NCBI GenBank assembly: GCA_011391545.1
Contig: JAABQI010000285.1
Location: forward strand, 1 to 42,220
Direction: 5' to 3'
DNA: 42,220 nt
DNA from: Rhodoferax sp.
GTDB lineage: Bacteria; Pseudomonadota; Gammaproteobacteria; Burkholderiales; Burkholderiaceae_C
Translations under genes and position numbers: made by a program
Shown here: in pieces, positions 9,260-18,833 of the stretch
How positions within the stretch are numbered: the first letter of the stretch is position 1
Layout of the letters: each line of letters starts with the position of its first letter
The notes under the pieces: generated by a model
The model's input: only the letters and a program-made list of their open reading frames with translations
The model's database searches: none
What the model was told of the DNA's origin: nothing

Positions 9260-10149
9260 GCACCCTGGCCCGTCCCACAGTCATGTCGGTGTTTGCGCAG
9301 TATTACGCGCTGACCAAGCCGCGCGTGATCCAGTTGATCGTGTTTTGCGCCCTGATCGGCATGGTGCTGGCGGTGCCCGGCGTGCCGTCCTGGCGCGAGG
9401 TGGGCGTGGCCGCCATCGCCTGCCTGGGCATCTGGCTGGTGGCGGGCGCTGCGGCAGCCCTCAATTGCATCATCGAAAAAAGCATTGACGCCAAGATGAA
9501 GCGCACCGCCTGGCGTCCCACCGCCAAGGGCGAGCTCGGCGACCGGCAAACGCTGTTGTTTTCAGCCACCCTGTGCGCAGCCGGCTCGGGCCTGCTGTAC
9601 TTTGCGGTGAACCCGCTCACCATGTGGCTCACGTTTGCCACCTTCATCGGTTATGCGGTCATTTACACCGTGATCCTGAAGCCGCTGACCCCGCAAAACA
9701 TCGTGATCGGCGGGGCCTCCGGCGCCATGCCGCCGGTGCTGGGCTGGGCCGCCATGGCTGGCAATGTGGGGCCGGAAGCGCTGATTTTGTTTTTGATCAT
9801 CTTCCTGTGGACGCCGCCGCACTTCTGGGCGCTGGCGCTTTACCGGGTGGAGGACTACCGCAAGTCCGGCCTGCCGATGCTGCCGGTCACGCATGGCAAC
9901 GAATTCACCCGGCTGATGGTGCTGCTCTACACCTTCATCCTGCTGGCTGCCTGTTTGCTGCCGTTCATCTACGGCATGAGTTCCTGGCTGTACCTGGTTG
10001 TTGCGGTGCTGCTCAACGCCGTGTTTATTCTGCATGCGTACTGGTTGTGGCGCGACTACTCCGACCTGCTGGCGCGCAAAACCTTTCGTTTCTCGCTGAT
10101 CCACCTGAGCCTGCTGTTTGCCGCCCTGCTGATCGACCATTACCTCTGA
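9256..10149 (+). CDS. ctaB: Protoheme IX farnesyltransferase (CtaB/CyoE)
   Basis: [73 protein letters not shown] overlaps the ctaA stop. Confidence 0.95.
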   Translation: MSTLARPTVMSVFAQYYALTKPRVIQLIVFCALIGMVLAVPGVPSWREVGVAAIACLGIWLVAGAAAALNCIIEKSIDAKMKRTAWRPTAKGELGDRQTLLFSATLCAAGSGLLYFAVNPLTMWLTFATFIGYAVIYTVILKPLTPQNIVIGGASGAMPPVLGWAAMAGNVGPEALILFLIIFLWTPPHFWALALYRVEDYRKSGLPMLPVTHGNEFTRLMVLLYTFILLAACLLPFIYGMSSWLYLVVAVLLNAVFILHAYWLWRDYSDLLARKTFRFSLIHLSLLFAALLIDHYL

Positions 10150-10201
10150 CGGCCATTCGTTCGCCGGTGCCTGTCCTCTGGCCCGGTTTATCATCGACGG
10201 C

Positions 10202-10813
10202 ATGAACAAACGAAACGCACTCAAATCACTGGCGGCCTGCGCCATGCTGGCAGGCACGTCGAGCCTTTTTGTGGCTTGCTCGCCCAACGCCCCCCAATTC
10301 ACCGCCATTGACATCACCGGCGCCGATTACGCCAAGGACTTCGCACTGACCGACCACAACGGCCAGGCGCGCACGCTCAAGGACTTTCAGGGCAAGATTG
10401 TCATGGTGTTCTTTGGCTACACCCAGTGCCCGGACGTGTGCCCGACGTCGATGGCCGAGATGGCCGAGATCAAGCGGCTGCTGGGCAAGGACGGCGAGCG
10501 CATCCAGGGCATTTTCATCACCGTCGATCCCGGGCGCGACCAACCCGAGATGCTCAAGGAATACATGGCCGCCTTCGACCCCAGCTTTCTGGCGCTGGTG
10601 CCGACGCCGGAGCAACTCGTCGCGCTGGCCAAGGACTACAAGGTCTATTACAAAAAAGTGGACGGCCCCACGCCCACCAGCTACACCATGGACCACACGG
10701 CAGGCAGCTATGTCTACGACACGAGCGGCAAGCTGCGCCTGTTCACGCGCTACGGCACCAAGCCCGAGTTGACGGCAGCCGACATCAAGCAGTTGCTCGC
10801 TCAAGCGTCATAA
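10202..10813 (+). CDS. SCO1/SenC family copper chaperone
   Basis: GYTQCPDVCPTSMAEM (CxxxC), ITVDPGRDQPEMLKEY, DHTAGSYVYD. Confidence 0.93.
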   Translation: MNKRNALKSLAACAMLAGTSSLFVACSPNAPQFTAIDITGADYAKDFALTDHNGQARTLKDFQGKIVMVFFGYTQCPDVCPTSMAEMAEIKRLLGKDGERIQGIFITVDPGRDQPEMLKEYMAAFDPSFLALVPTPEQLVALAKDYKVYYKKVDGPTPTSYTMDHTAGSYVYDTSGKLRLFTRYGTKPELTAADIKQLLAQAS

Positions 10814-10845
10814 CAGCGCCGGTGCCGCCCGGCTAATATGCGGGC

Positions 10846-12285
10846 ATGACAACGACTTCGCTGGCGTTCCTGCTGCAGTTGGCGCAGGTGATTGCGCCCC
10901 CGCTCTATCTGGCCTGCGCGCTGGCAGTGACGGTGCACGCCCTGCTCAACAAGCGGGAAGTGCACACGGCCATTGGATGGATCGCGCTGGCCTGGCTGAC
11001 GCCGCTGCTGGGCGCCTTGCTGTACCTGATGCTCGGCGTGAACCGCATCCAGCGCGCCGGTGTGGCCCTGGGGCTGAAGGACACCTGGCACGGCGAGGGT
11101 TGCAGCGCGGCTGATACCGATGGCCCCTGTCTGCCTGAACTCGAGGGCGTCAACCGGCTCGCCGGCGGCATCAACGACCGCAGCTTGCTTGCCGGCAATG
11201 CGGTGACGCCGCTGGTTCAAGGCGATGAGGCCTTCCCGGCCATGCTCGCCGCGATTGACGGCGCGCGCCACTCGGTGACGCTGCTGAGCTACATTTTTAA
11301 TGACGATGCGGCCGGGCGCCCTTTTCTGCAGGCGCTGGTGCGGGCAAAGGGGCGAGGGGTGCAGGTGCGGGTGCTCATCGATGCGGTGGGCGCGCGCTAC
11401 AGCCGCGTCAGCATGGTCAAGCAACTGCGTCTTGCCGGCGTGCCCGTGGCGGCATTTCTGCCGCCGCGCCTGACCCGCTTGCTGGCGCAGGCCAACCTGC
11501 GCAACCACCGCAAGATCATGGTGGTCGATGGCACGCTCGGCTTCACCGGCGGCATGAACATCAGTGCCAGTCACTGGCTGTCTAAGCAGCCGCCGAAGGC
11601 TTTTCAGTGCCTGCATTTCGCGGTGCGCGGTCCGGTGGTGACCGACCTGCAGCGCACCTTTGCCATCGACTGGGGCTTTACCACCGGCGAGAGCCTGCTA
11701 GGCAGCCCGTGGTTTGCCGACAACCCGCCGTGCGGGCCGGTGCTGGCGCGCGGCGTCTCCGACGGCCCGGATGCCGACATCGACCGCATGCGCCTGGTGA
11801 TGCTGGGTGCGTTGGCCAAGGCGCGCCAGCGGGTGCGCATCGTCACGCCCTATTTTTTGCCCGACAACGTGCTGCTCACCACGCTGCAGGTGACGGCCTT
11901 GCGCGGTGTCGCGGTGGACATAGTGCTGCCCGGGCGCAGCAACCTGCCCTTGATCGACTGGGCCATGCGGCCGCAGTGTGCCGACCTGGTTGCCAGCGGC
12001 TGCCGGGTGCACCTGACCGGCCCGGCGTTTGACCATACCAAACTGTTTCTGGTGGACGATGCCTGGTCGCTGATCGGCTCCACCAACTGGGACGCGCGCA
12101 GCCTGCGCCTGAATTTTGAATACAACCTTGAATGTCACGATGCGCAACTGGTGCGGCAACTCGATGTGCTGGTCGAAACGCGCATAAAGCGCGCGCACCG
12201 GCTCACTGCGGCTGAAATCGAGGGCCAATCTTTGGCGGGGCGGCTGCGCGACCGGCTGGTCTGGCTGCTGTCACCTTACCTGTAA
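10846..12285 (+). CDS. Cardiolipin synthase (phospholipase D superfamily)
   Basis: Two HKD motifs: NHRKIMVVDGTLGFTGGMN and DHTKLFLVDDAWSLIGSTNWD; N-terminal TM helices. Confidence 0.92.
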   Translation: MTTTSLAFLLQLAQVIAPPLYLACALAVTVHALLNKREVHTAIGWIALAWLTPLLGALLYLMLGVNRIQRAGVALGLKDTWHGEGCSAADTDGPCLPELEGVNRLAGGINDRSLLAGNAVTPLVQGDEAFPAMLAAIDGARHSVTLLSYIFNDDAAGRPFLQALVRAKGRGVQVRVLIDAVGARYSRVSMVKQLRLAGVPVAAFLPPRLTRLLAQANLRNHRKIMVVDGTLGFTGGMNISASHWLSKQPPKAFQCLHFAVRGPVVTDLQRTFAIDWGFTTGESLLGSPWFADNPPCGPVLARGVSDGPDADIDRMRLVMLGALAKARQRVRIVTPYFLPDNVLLTTLQVTALRGVAVDIVLPGRSNLPLIDWAMRPQCADLVASGCRVHLTGPAFDHTKLFLVDDAWSLIGSTNWDARSLRLNFEYNLECHDAQLVRQLDVLVETRIKRAHRLTAAEIEGQSLAGRLRDRLVWLLSPYL

Positions 12286-12426
12286 TGCAGAACTGCCCGG
12301 CAGATGCCTTGCCCCTTGTGCGTGAACCCTGCGAAACATCATGTCAGTGGTGCCGGGCGTGAGGTAAAGTGTCGCTGTTGATTGCTTCATCCGGTCGAGT
12401 GGCCGGATATAACTCAGGAGAAAAAT

Positions 12427-12780
12427 ATGCAAATCCAAGTCAATACCGACGACCACGTTCAAGGTGGCGATTCCCTGGCCCAATGGGTGCGCGACGAAGC
12501 TGGCAACCGCCTGGCCCGTTTGAAAGAGCATGTGACCCGTCTGGAAGTCTTTTTGACCGATGTGGACGGCGCCAAATCGGGCGTCAAGGACAAGCGCTGT
12601 CGTCTGGAGGCCCGCGTGGTCAACCGCAAGCCGGTCACGGTCACGGCCGAGGCCGACAAGATGGGGGCTGCCTTGATCGATGCCGTGGAAAAATTGACAC
12701 GCGCTTTGGACGCCGACCTGGGCCGCGTCAAGGACCGCAACAGCCGCGACACGATTCGCACCGCGCAAGATCAAGAGTAG
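12427..12780 (+). CDS. HPF/RaiA-like ribosome-associated protein
   Basis: MQIQVNTDDHVQGGDSLAQWVRDEAGNRLARLKEHVTRLEVFLTDVDG...; HPF/RaiA-type fold pattern. Confidence 0.65.
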   Translation: MQIQVNTDDHVQGGDSLAQWVRDEAGNRLARLKEHVTRLEVFLTDVDGAKSGVKDKRCRLEARVVNRKPVTVTAEADKMGAALIDAVEKLTRALDADLGRVKDRNSRDTIRTAQDQE

Positions 12781-12798
12781 TGGTCAGCCGAGGCCGGT

Positions 12799-14046
12799 TC
12801 AAGCATTGCGAGCCGGTCCCGGTTCGCTTGCCACTTCGGCAGCATCCAGAGTGTCCGCTTTGATGGTGTCGCCCGACCAGCGCAGCGCCTTGGCGCTGAT
12901 GGGCGGCCCCACCGTTTCGAGCACGGCCACCGCAGCCAGAATAACCGAGCTGACCACCGCACCTTGCAGTTGAAACAGCGTCAGGGTGGTGTTGGCCAGG
13001 CCAATGGCCAGCCCCGCCATCGGGATCAGCAGCAAGCCGGTGGTGGCGGCTTGGCGTCTGCTGGTGCCCAGCAAGTTTGCAGTGAGGCCCACGCCCAGCC
13101 ACTTGGCCAGTGATCGGCCCAGCACCAGCACCAAGGCCGCAGGGGCGTACTGAACCATCTCGGTCAGATGCAGGCTGGCCCCGGCATAGACGAACAGGGC
13201 AATAAAAAACAACTCGAAAGCCGGGCCGAATTCAAGGTTGGCGATCAGCTCGGTGCGCTCGATGCTGCGCACCACGATGCCCAGCACCAATGGGGCGAAC
13301 AAGGTCGAGAGCTTGAGTGTCAACGCCGCGCCCAGCGTGAACGCCACCGCGCCCACCACCAGCGCCAGATGGTACTGGTGCGCCTCCTTGGTCTTGCGCG
13401 CGGCCACGTGCAGCGCCATGCCGATGGCGCCACCCAATGCGGCTGAGCCCAACAATTGGTAAACGGGTCCGCCCACGATGGTGATCAGCGGGGCTTCGGC
13501 GTTGCTGTAAAGCAGCGGCAGCAGCGCGCTGAAAATCAGGAAAGCCAGCACGTTGTTGAGCGCCACCAGGCTCTTGGCGCGTTCGGTCACCGGGCCGCTG
13601 GCGCCGAGCTCATTGGCCACGTGGATCAGCACCGCGGGCGACGACGACACGGCGATGGCGGCAATCACGGCGGCTGCCAGTCCGTGCAGGCCCATCAAGT
13701 CCATGCCAAAAAAAACGACGACAAAGGTCAGCGTGCTTTCCACCAGCGAGATGATGATCAGATGGCGGTCATGCACCAACTGCTTGATGTCGAGCGACAG
13801 ACCCAGCCGGTACAGGATCAGGCCCAGCGCCACGTCAATGATGATGCGAGATTCGGCCAGCGCGGCATAGTCCACCAGGCCAAGCACGTTCGGCCCGGCA
13901 ATCAGACCCACCAGCATGAAGCCGGTAATGCTGGGCAACCATGGCCAGCGGTGCGTCACATAGCCACCCAGGGCACCACAAAATAGCAAGAAGCCAAAGT
14001 AAAACAGCGTGTTGGAGGCCAGGGGCCAATCAGGAAGAAAATTCAT
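12799..14046 (-). CDS. Kef-type cation:proton antiporter (CPA2 family)
   Basis: Polytopic protein with FMLVGLIAGPNVLGLVDYAALAESRIIIDVALGLILYRLGLSLD. Confidence 0.88.
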   Translation of the reverse strand: MNFLPDWPLASNTLFYFGFLLFCGALGGYVTHRWPWLPSITGFMLVGLIAGPNVLGLVDYAALAESRIIIDVALGLILYRLGLSLDIKQLVHDRHLIIISLVESTLTFVVVFFGMDLMGLHGLAAAVIAAIAVSSSPAVLIHVANELGASGPVTERAKSLVALNNVLAFLIFSALLPLLYSNAEAPLITIVGGPVYQLLGSAALGGAIGMALHVAARKTKEAHQYHLALVVGAVAFTLGAALTLKLSTLFAPLVLGIVVRSIERTELIANLEFGPAFELFFIALFVYAGASLHLTEMVQYAPAALVLVLGRSLAKWLGVGLTANLLGTSRRQAATTGLLLIPMAGLAIGLANTTLTLFQLQGAVVSSVILAAVAVLETVGPPISAKALRWSGDTIKADTLDAAEVASEPGPARNA

Positions 14047-14234
14047 GAAGCGATCAAAGGAAGGGAGTTGGACAGCGTTTCAGCCGTGCGGCGCGAAGTA
14101 TCGCACCCCGGGGTTTCAGGAAAATAACGGGAATTTGACCTTCGCCATGTGACCGTCTGATGGATATTTTCCGGGGGACCCTTGTTTTGTGATTCCAGGG
14201 CGGAAAATGCGCGTTTTCTCAAGAAGATACAAGC

Positions 14235-14297
14235 ATGCAATTGATTGATTCACCCCTGGCAGGGTTGGCGGCCAGCGCACCAGGGCGGGTGTCATGA
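14235..14297 (+). CDS. Possible 20-aa leader peptide overlapping the marC start
   Basis: ATG...TGA encoding MQLIDSPLAGLAASAPGRVS*; its stop overlaps the marC ATG (ATGA). Confidence 0.3.
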   Translation: MQLIDSPLAGLAASAPGRVS

Positions 14298-14983
14298 CGC
14301 TTGAACTGCTGGCCGCGCTGGGCAAGAGCTTTCTCTTTGTCCTGGCGGCGCTGTTGCCAATCCTGAATCCGGCCGCCACCGCGCCTATTTTTCTAGGCCT
14401 GACCGAGGGGGCCTCGGCTGAGACGCGGGTTCTGCTGGCGCGGCGCATTTCGCGCAATATTGTTGCGCTGATGCTGGGCTCGATGCTGGTGGGCTCTTAC
14501 GTGCTGGCGTTTTTTGGCATTTCTTTGCCCATTGTGCGGGTCGGCGGGGGCCTGATCGTGGCGGCCACGGCTTGGCGTTTGCTCACCGCCACGCACGCCA
14601 CCGACAGCCGCACCGAACTGGCCGAGGCGTTTACGCCGGAGCAGGCGCGCAAGCAGGCGTTTTATCCGTTGACGTTTCCGATCAGTTGCGGGCCGGGCTC
14701 GATTGCCGCCGCCATCACCGTGGGGGTGACCCTGCATGCTGAAAAACTCACCCTGTCACTCGCGCGCATGGCGGGCGGCGTGCTGGCACTTTTTGCCATT
14801 GGGGTCATCTGCTACCTGGTGTTTCGCTACGCGCAGCGCCTGCTCAGGCCCCTGGGCGAGGCCGGGACTGTCATCTTTCTGCGTTTGTCGGCCTTCATCC
14901 TGCTATGCCTTGGCGTGCAGATTGTCTGGGACGGGCTGAGCGAATTGCTCAGGGGCTTGCTGGTGTCTGCCGGCATCCAATGA
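14294..14983 (+). CDS. MarC family integral membrane protein
   Basis: LPILNPAATAPIFLGLT, FPISCGPGSIAAAITVG, six TM helices. Confidence 0.9.
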   Translation: MTLELLAALGKSFLFVLAALLPILNPAATAPIFLGLTEGASAETRVLLARRISRNIVALMLGSMLVGSYVLAFFGISLPIVRVGGGLIVAATAWRLLTATHATDSRTELAEAFTPEQARKQAFYPLTFPISCGPGSIAAAITVGVTLHAEKLTLSLARMAGGVLALFAIGVICYLVFRYAQRLLRPLGEAGTVIFLRLSAFILLCLGVQIVWDGLSELLRGLLVSAGIQ

Positions 14984-14996
14984 GTTCGCAACTGCC

Positions 14997-16658
14997 ATGA
15001 GCCCGCTCGCCCCTGAATCGCCCCAAGCCAGCGATCCACACCTCCATAGCGAAAGCGAACTGGTCATCGAGGCGCTGGCCTTGGGCAAGAACAAGCGGGT
15101 GCGCAAGCTGCTCGGGCGCATGCACCCCGCCAAAATAGCCGCCCTGCTGGAAATGTTGACGCCGGAGCAACGGCTGGCCTTGTGGCAACAGGTGGATGCC
15201 GCCCTCGAGGGCCGCATCCAGTCGCACCTGAACCACGATTTGAGCGCTCAGCTTGGCGCCGGAGCCGGCGACGATGCAAGCGCAGAGATCGGGGTTTCAA
15301 CACCGGGTGCAGGCGCAGACCCTCACAAGATCAATCACCTGACCCTGGTTCGCCAGGCGCTGGCACAGGGCAAGCTCAAGCGGCTGGCCAAAATCCTGCA
15401 ACGCATGCACCCGGCCAAGGTGGCCGGCATGCTCGAGGGCTTGCCACCCCCGGAGCGCACCAGGGTCTGGAGCATGGTGGACGCCGAGCGCGCCGGCAAA
15501 GTGCTCACCTTTCTGCACGACGAAATCCGCACGGCGCTGGCAGGCGAACTCGATCCGGACGATCTGCTGGCGTCGGTGCAGGCACTGGAGCTCGATGACC
15601 TGGTGGATCTGATCCAGAGCCTGCCTGCCGCGCTGGGCAGCCAACTGATGCAAGCCACCAGTGGCGGACGCCGCCAGCAGTTGGAGTCCATGCTGTCCTA
15701 TGCGCAGGATTCTGCCGGTGGCTTGATGAACATGGACGCGATCGAGGTTCGCGCCAATGTCAAGGTCAGCACCGTGCTGCGCTACCTGCGTTTGCGCGAG
15801 ACCCTGCCGCCACAGACCGACATGTTGATGGTGGTCGACCGCAAAGGCCACTACCAGGGCGTTCTGCGCCTGAGTGCGCTGGTGACCGCCAACCTGGATC
15901 TTCGCGTTGCCGACGTCATGCAGACCGATGTCGAGGGCATTGCCGTGGCCGCCAAAGACACCGCGGTCGCCCGGCTGTTTCAGGACCTTGACCTGCTGTC
16001 GGCGCCGGTGGTGGATGTGCAGGGCCGGCTCATCGGCCGCATCACGGTCGATGACGTGGTGGATGTGATCCGCGACGAGTCTGACCGCACCCTCATGCAG
16101 ATGGCTGGCCTGGACGACGAGGCCGACATGTTTGCCCCGGTGCTGGTGAGTTCGCGCCGGCGTGCGGTGTGGCTGGGCATCAACCTGGTGACGGCTTTCC
16201 TGGCGGCCTGGGTGATCGGGCAGTTTCAGGCCACGCTGACGCAACTGGTGGCGCTGGCTGTGCTGATGCCGATCGTGGCGAGCATGGGCGGCATTGCCGG
16301 CAGCCAGACCCTGACCCTGGTGATTCGCGGGCTGGCGCTGGGGCAGGTGCAACAGGGCAACATCCGCGTGCTGCTGAACCGCGAGGTGGGCATTTCCATC
16401 CTGAACGGCGTGCTCTGGGCGGTGGTGATTGCGCTGCTGGCGGTGGCCTGGTTTGGCAACTGGGGCATTGGCGGTGTGCTGGGCATTGCCATCTTGATCA
16501 ACTTGCTGTGCGCGGCGTTGGCCGGGCTGGCGATTCCGCTGCTGCTGCACCGCCTGGGCATCGACCCTGCGCTGGCGGGCAGCGTGATTTTGACCACAGT
16601 CACCGATGTGATCGGATTTTTTGCTTTTCTCGGCCTGGCGACCGTTTGGCTGCTGTAG
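14997..16658 (+). CDS. mgtE: Magnesium transporter MgtE
   Basis: MgtE_N and CBS domains, GGLMNMDAIEVRANVKVSTVLRYLR, C-terminal TM domain with PIVASMGGIAGSQTLTLVIRGLALG. Confidence 0.93.
   Translation: MSPLAPESPQASDPHLHSESELVIEALALGKNKRVRKLLGRMHPAKIAALLEMLTPEQRLALWQQVDAALEGRIQSHLNHDLSAQLGAGAGDDASAEIGVSTPGAGADPHKINHLTLVRQALAQGKLKRLAKILQRMHPAKVAGMLEGLPPPERTRVWSMVDAERAGKVLTFLHDEIRTALAGELDPDDLLASVQALELDDLVDLIQSLPAALGSQLMQATSGGRRQQLESMLSYAQDSAGGLMNMDAIEVRANVKVSTVLRYLRLRETLPPQTDMLMVVDRKGHYQGVLRLSALVTANLDLRVADVMQTDVEGIAVAAKDTAVARLFQDLDLLSAPVVDVQGRLIGRITVDDVVDVIRDESDRTLMQMAGLDDEADMFAPVLVSSRRRAVWLGINLVTAFLAAWVIGQFQATLTQLVALAVLMPIVASMGGIAGSQTLTLVIRGLALGQVQQGNIRVLLNREVGISILNGVLWAVVIALLAVAWFGNWGIGGVLGIAILINLLCAALAGLAIPLLLHRLGIDPALAGSVILTTVTDVIGFFAFLGLATVWLL
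15060..15515 (+). repeat. Internal duplication of an N-terminal helical segment in mgtE (57-aa repeats at 15060-15230 and 15345-15515)
   Basis: Ungapped alignment by eye of LVIEALALGKNKRVRKLLGRMHPAKIAALLEML... with LVRQALAQGKLKRLAKILQRMHPAKVAGMLEGL...: 29/57 identical. Confidence 0.85.
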
Positions 16659-16694
16659 GAACGCCGGGGCAACGGCAGCTTCCCTCAGGCAGGG

Positions 16695-17684
16695 TTACTG
16701 GTTGGCAACGCCCAGTGTCTTGATGATGCCGCCAAACAGCAGCGTATCGGCCTGGATGCGCTTGGTCATTCCTTCCGGCGATGAGCCCACCACTTGCCAG
16801 CCCTGGGCAAACAGTTTTTGACGAACTTCCGGTGTGCGTGCGATGTCGCTGACCAAGGCGGCCAATTGCGCCACGATGGCGGGCGGCATCGACTTGGGCG
16901 CGGCCACCGCGTTCCAGATTTCCAGGTTGAAATCGGGCACGCCCACTTCGGCCATGCTGGGCAGTTCAGGTGCCAGCGCACTGCGACCGCTGGAGGTGAC
17001 GCCAATGGCGCGCAACTTGTCGCCTTTGACCTGCGCCATGGCCAGTGCGGGCGGAAGCATAGAGAGTTGCAATTGACCGCCGATCATGGCGGTGGCGACC
17101 TGGGCGTAGCCGGGGTAGGGCACGTGAACGGGCTGAGTGCCGGTTTTGCTCTTGAACAGCTCCATGCCGATGTGACCGACGGTGCCAACACCGGGGGAGC
17201 CGTAGTTCCATGTGCTTCCGGCTTGTTTGGCGGCTGCCAGAAAAGTCTGGGCATTGGTGCCAGGTGCAGTTTTGGGTGCCATCAGCACCAGCGGCGAGAC
17301 GCCCACCAGGCTCACTGGCAACAAATCCCTGAGCGGGTCGTAGGGCAGCTTGGGGTTGAGCAGTTTGGCCGTGGTCAGGTTGCCGTTGATCATCAGGCCG
17401 AGGGTGTGGTTATCGGTGGCTTTGGCGACATGGTCGGCGGCGATGTTGCCACCGGCGCCCACCTTGTTTTCGACGATCACCGGCTGACCCAGGGCTTTGG
17501 ACAAGGGCTCTGCCAGCGTGCGCGCGGTCAGGTCAGGCGAAGAGCCGCCGGGAAACCCGACAATGATGCGCAGCGGCTGGCTCGGCCAAGTCGGTGTTTT
17601 GGCAGCACTTTGCGCTGCTGCCAGCAAGGGCAGGGCACTGGCAGCGACTGCAATGACAGTAAGTTTGATCCATTGACGGCGCAT
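16695..17684 (-). CDS. Bug/TctC family tripartite tricarboxylate transporter substrate-binding protein
   Basis: Signal peptide then WPSQPLRIIVGFPGGSSPDLTARTLAEPLSKALGQPVIVENKVGAGGNIAADHVAKA. Confidence 0.92.
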   Translation of the reverse strand: MRRQWIKLTVIAVAASALPLLAAAQSAAKTPTWPSQPLRIIVGFPGGSSPDLTARTLAEPLSKALGQPVIVENKVGAGGNIAADHVAKATDNHTLGLMINGNLTTAKLLNPKLPYDPLRDLLPVSLVGVSPLVLMAPKTAPGTNAQTFLAAAKQAGSTWNYGSPGVGTVGHIGMELFKSKTGTQPVHVPYPGYAQVATAMIGGQLQLSMLPPALAMAQVKGDKLRAIGVTSSGRSALAPELPSMAEVGVPDFNLEIWNAVAAPKSMPPAIVAQLAALVSDIARTPEVRQKLFAQGWQVVGSSPEGMTKRIQADTLLFGGIIKTLGVANQ

Positions 17685-17695
17685 GGTGTTTCCTG

Positions 17696-17733
17696 AAAAA
17701 AATACCCCTGCAGACGGGGCTGTCAGGGGTATT
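17696..17733 (-). terminator. Intrinsic terminator downstream of rpoH
   Basis: Minus strand AATACCCCTG-13 nt-CAGGGGTATT followed by TTTTT; perfect 10-bp arms at 17701-17710 / 17724-17733. Confidence 0.85.
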
Positions 17734-17775
17734 GTGGCCCAAGGGCCGGGCAGTCTTGGCGGGGTCGCCAGCCGT

Positions 17776-18718
17776 TCAGGCAAATTCAACCAGCGCCTTT
17801 TTCATCTTTTTCATGGCGGCCACCTCGATCTGGCGAATGCGCTCTGCGCTGACGCCATAGACCGCGGCCAGGTCGTGCAGCGTCATGCCGCCCGAGTTGT
17901 CATCGTTCACTTTCAGCCAGCGTTCCTCCACAATGTGACGGCTGCGCTCGTCGAGCGTGTCGAGCGCCCGGGCAATGCCGTCGCTGGCCAGCAGGTCGCG
18001 GTGCTGCGCCTCCAGCATGGCGGTGGGTTCGTGCGCGGCATCGGTCAGGTAGGCAATCGGGCCGAAAGCGTCTTCGCCATCGTCGGAAGGGCTGGGGTCG
18101 AGAAGCACATCACCACCGGCCAGGCGCGCTTCCATTTCGATCACTTCTTCACGCTTGACGTGCAACTCGGCCGCCATGGCGTCGATCTGGCCAGGGTTCA
18201 GTGTGGTGCGGTGCGTGTCCAGGTCGGCGGCAGCATCATCACTGTGGTAACGCTGCCGGATGGAGCGCAGGTTGAAAAACAGCTTGCGCTGTGCCTTGGT
18301 GGTGGCGACCTTGACCATGCGCCAGTTTTTCAGGATGTATTCGTGAATTTCGGCCTTGATCCAGTGCATCGCGTAGCTCACCAGGCGCACGCCCTGGTCC
18401 GGATCGAAGCGCTTGACGGCTTTCATCAGGCCCACATTGCCTTCCTGGATCAGGTCGCCATGCGGCAGGCCGTAGCCCAGGTACTGGCGCGCGATGGACA
18501 CCACCAGGCGCAGGTGTGACAGCACCAGCCGACCGGCGGCTTCCACGTCGTTGTCCTGGCGCAGTTTGCGCGCGTAGGACTGTTCTTCTTCCAGGGTCAG
18601 CATGGGCATGCGGTTGACTGCCGAGATATAGGCGTCCAAATGGCCCAATGCGGGCACCACCGACCATGGATTGGTCAAGGCCAGGGGGTTGCCAGAAACG
18701 CCAGTGTGTGTAGACATG
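17776..18718 (-). CDS. rpoH: RNA polymerase sigma-32 factor RpoH
   Basis: LVLSHLRLVVSIARQYLGYGLPHGDLIQEGNVGLMKAVKRFDPDQGVRLVSYAMHWIKAEIHEYILKNWRMVKVATTKAQRKLFFNLR. Confidence 0.97.
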
Positions 18719-18749
18719 CCAGAACTCCTTGTTGCTTTAAGTTGTAATA

Positions 18750-18776
18750 TTAGCACTCTCTGAGAGCGAGTGCTAA
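18750..18776. promoter_or_regulatory. CIRCE element (HrcA operator) upstream of rpoH
   Basis: TTAGCACTC-TCTGAGAGC-GAGTGCTAA: exact 9-bp inverted repeat with 9-nt spacer, 32 bp upstream of the rpoH ATG. Confidence 0.93.
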
Positions 18777-18833
18777 TCAAAAAGTTCAATGATCGGTGAA
18801 GGCGCGGGTCTCTTGGGTAGAGCCGAAGCTGTG

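Noticed and set aside
8866-10149. 427-aa ORF suggesting a CtaA/CtaB fusion
   Set aside because: The N-terminal part is an out-of-frame reading of ctaA; CtaB starts at ATG 9256 overlapping the ctaA stop.
17701-17733. AATACCCCTG/CAGGGGTATT inverted repeat as a regulator operator
   Set aside because: Followed by a T-tract on the minus strand just after rpoH, so an intrinsic terminator is the simpler explanation.
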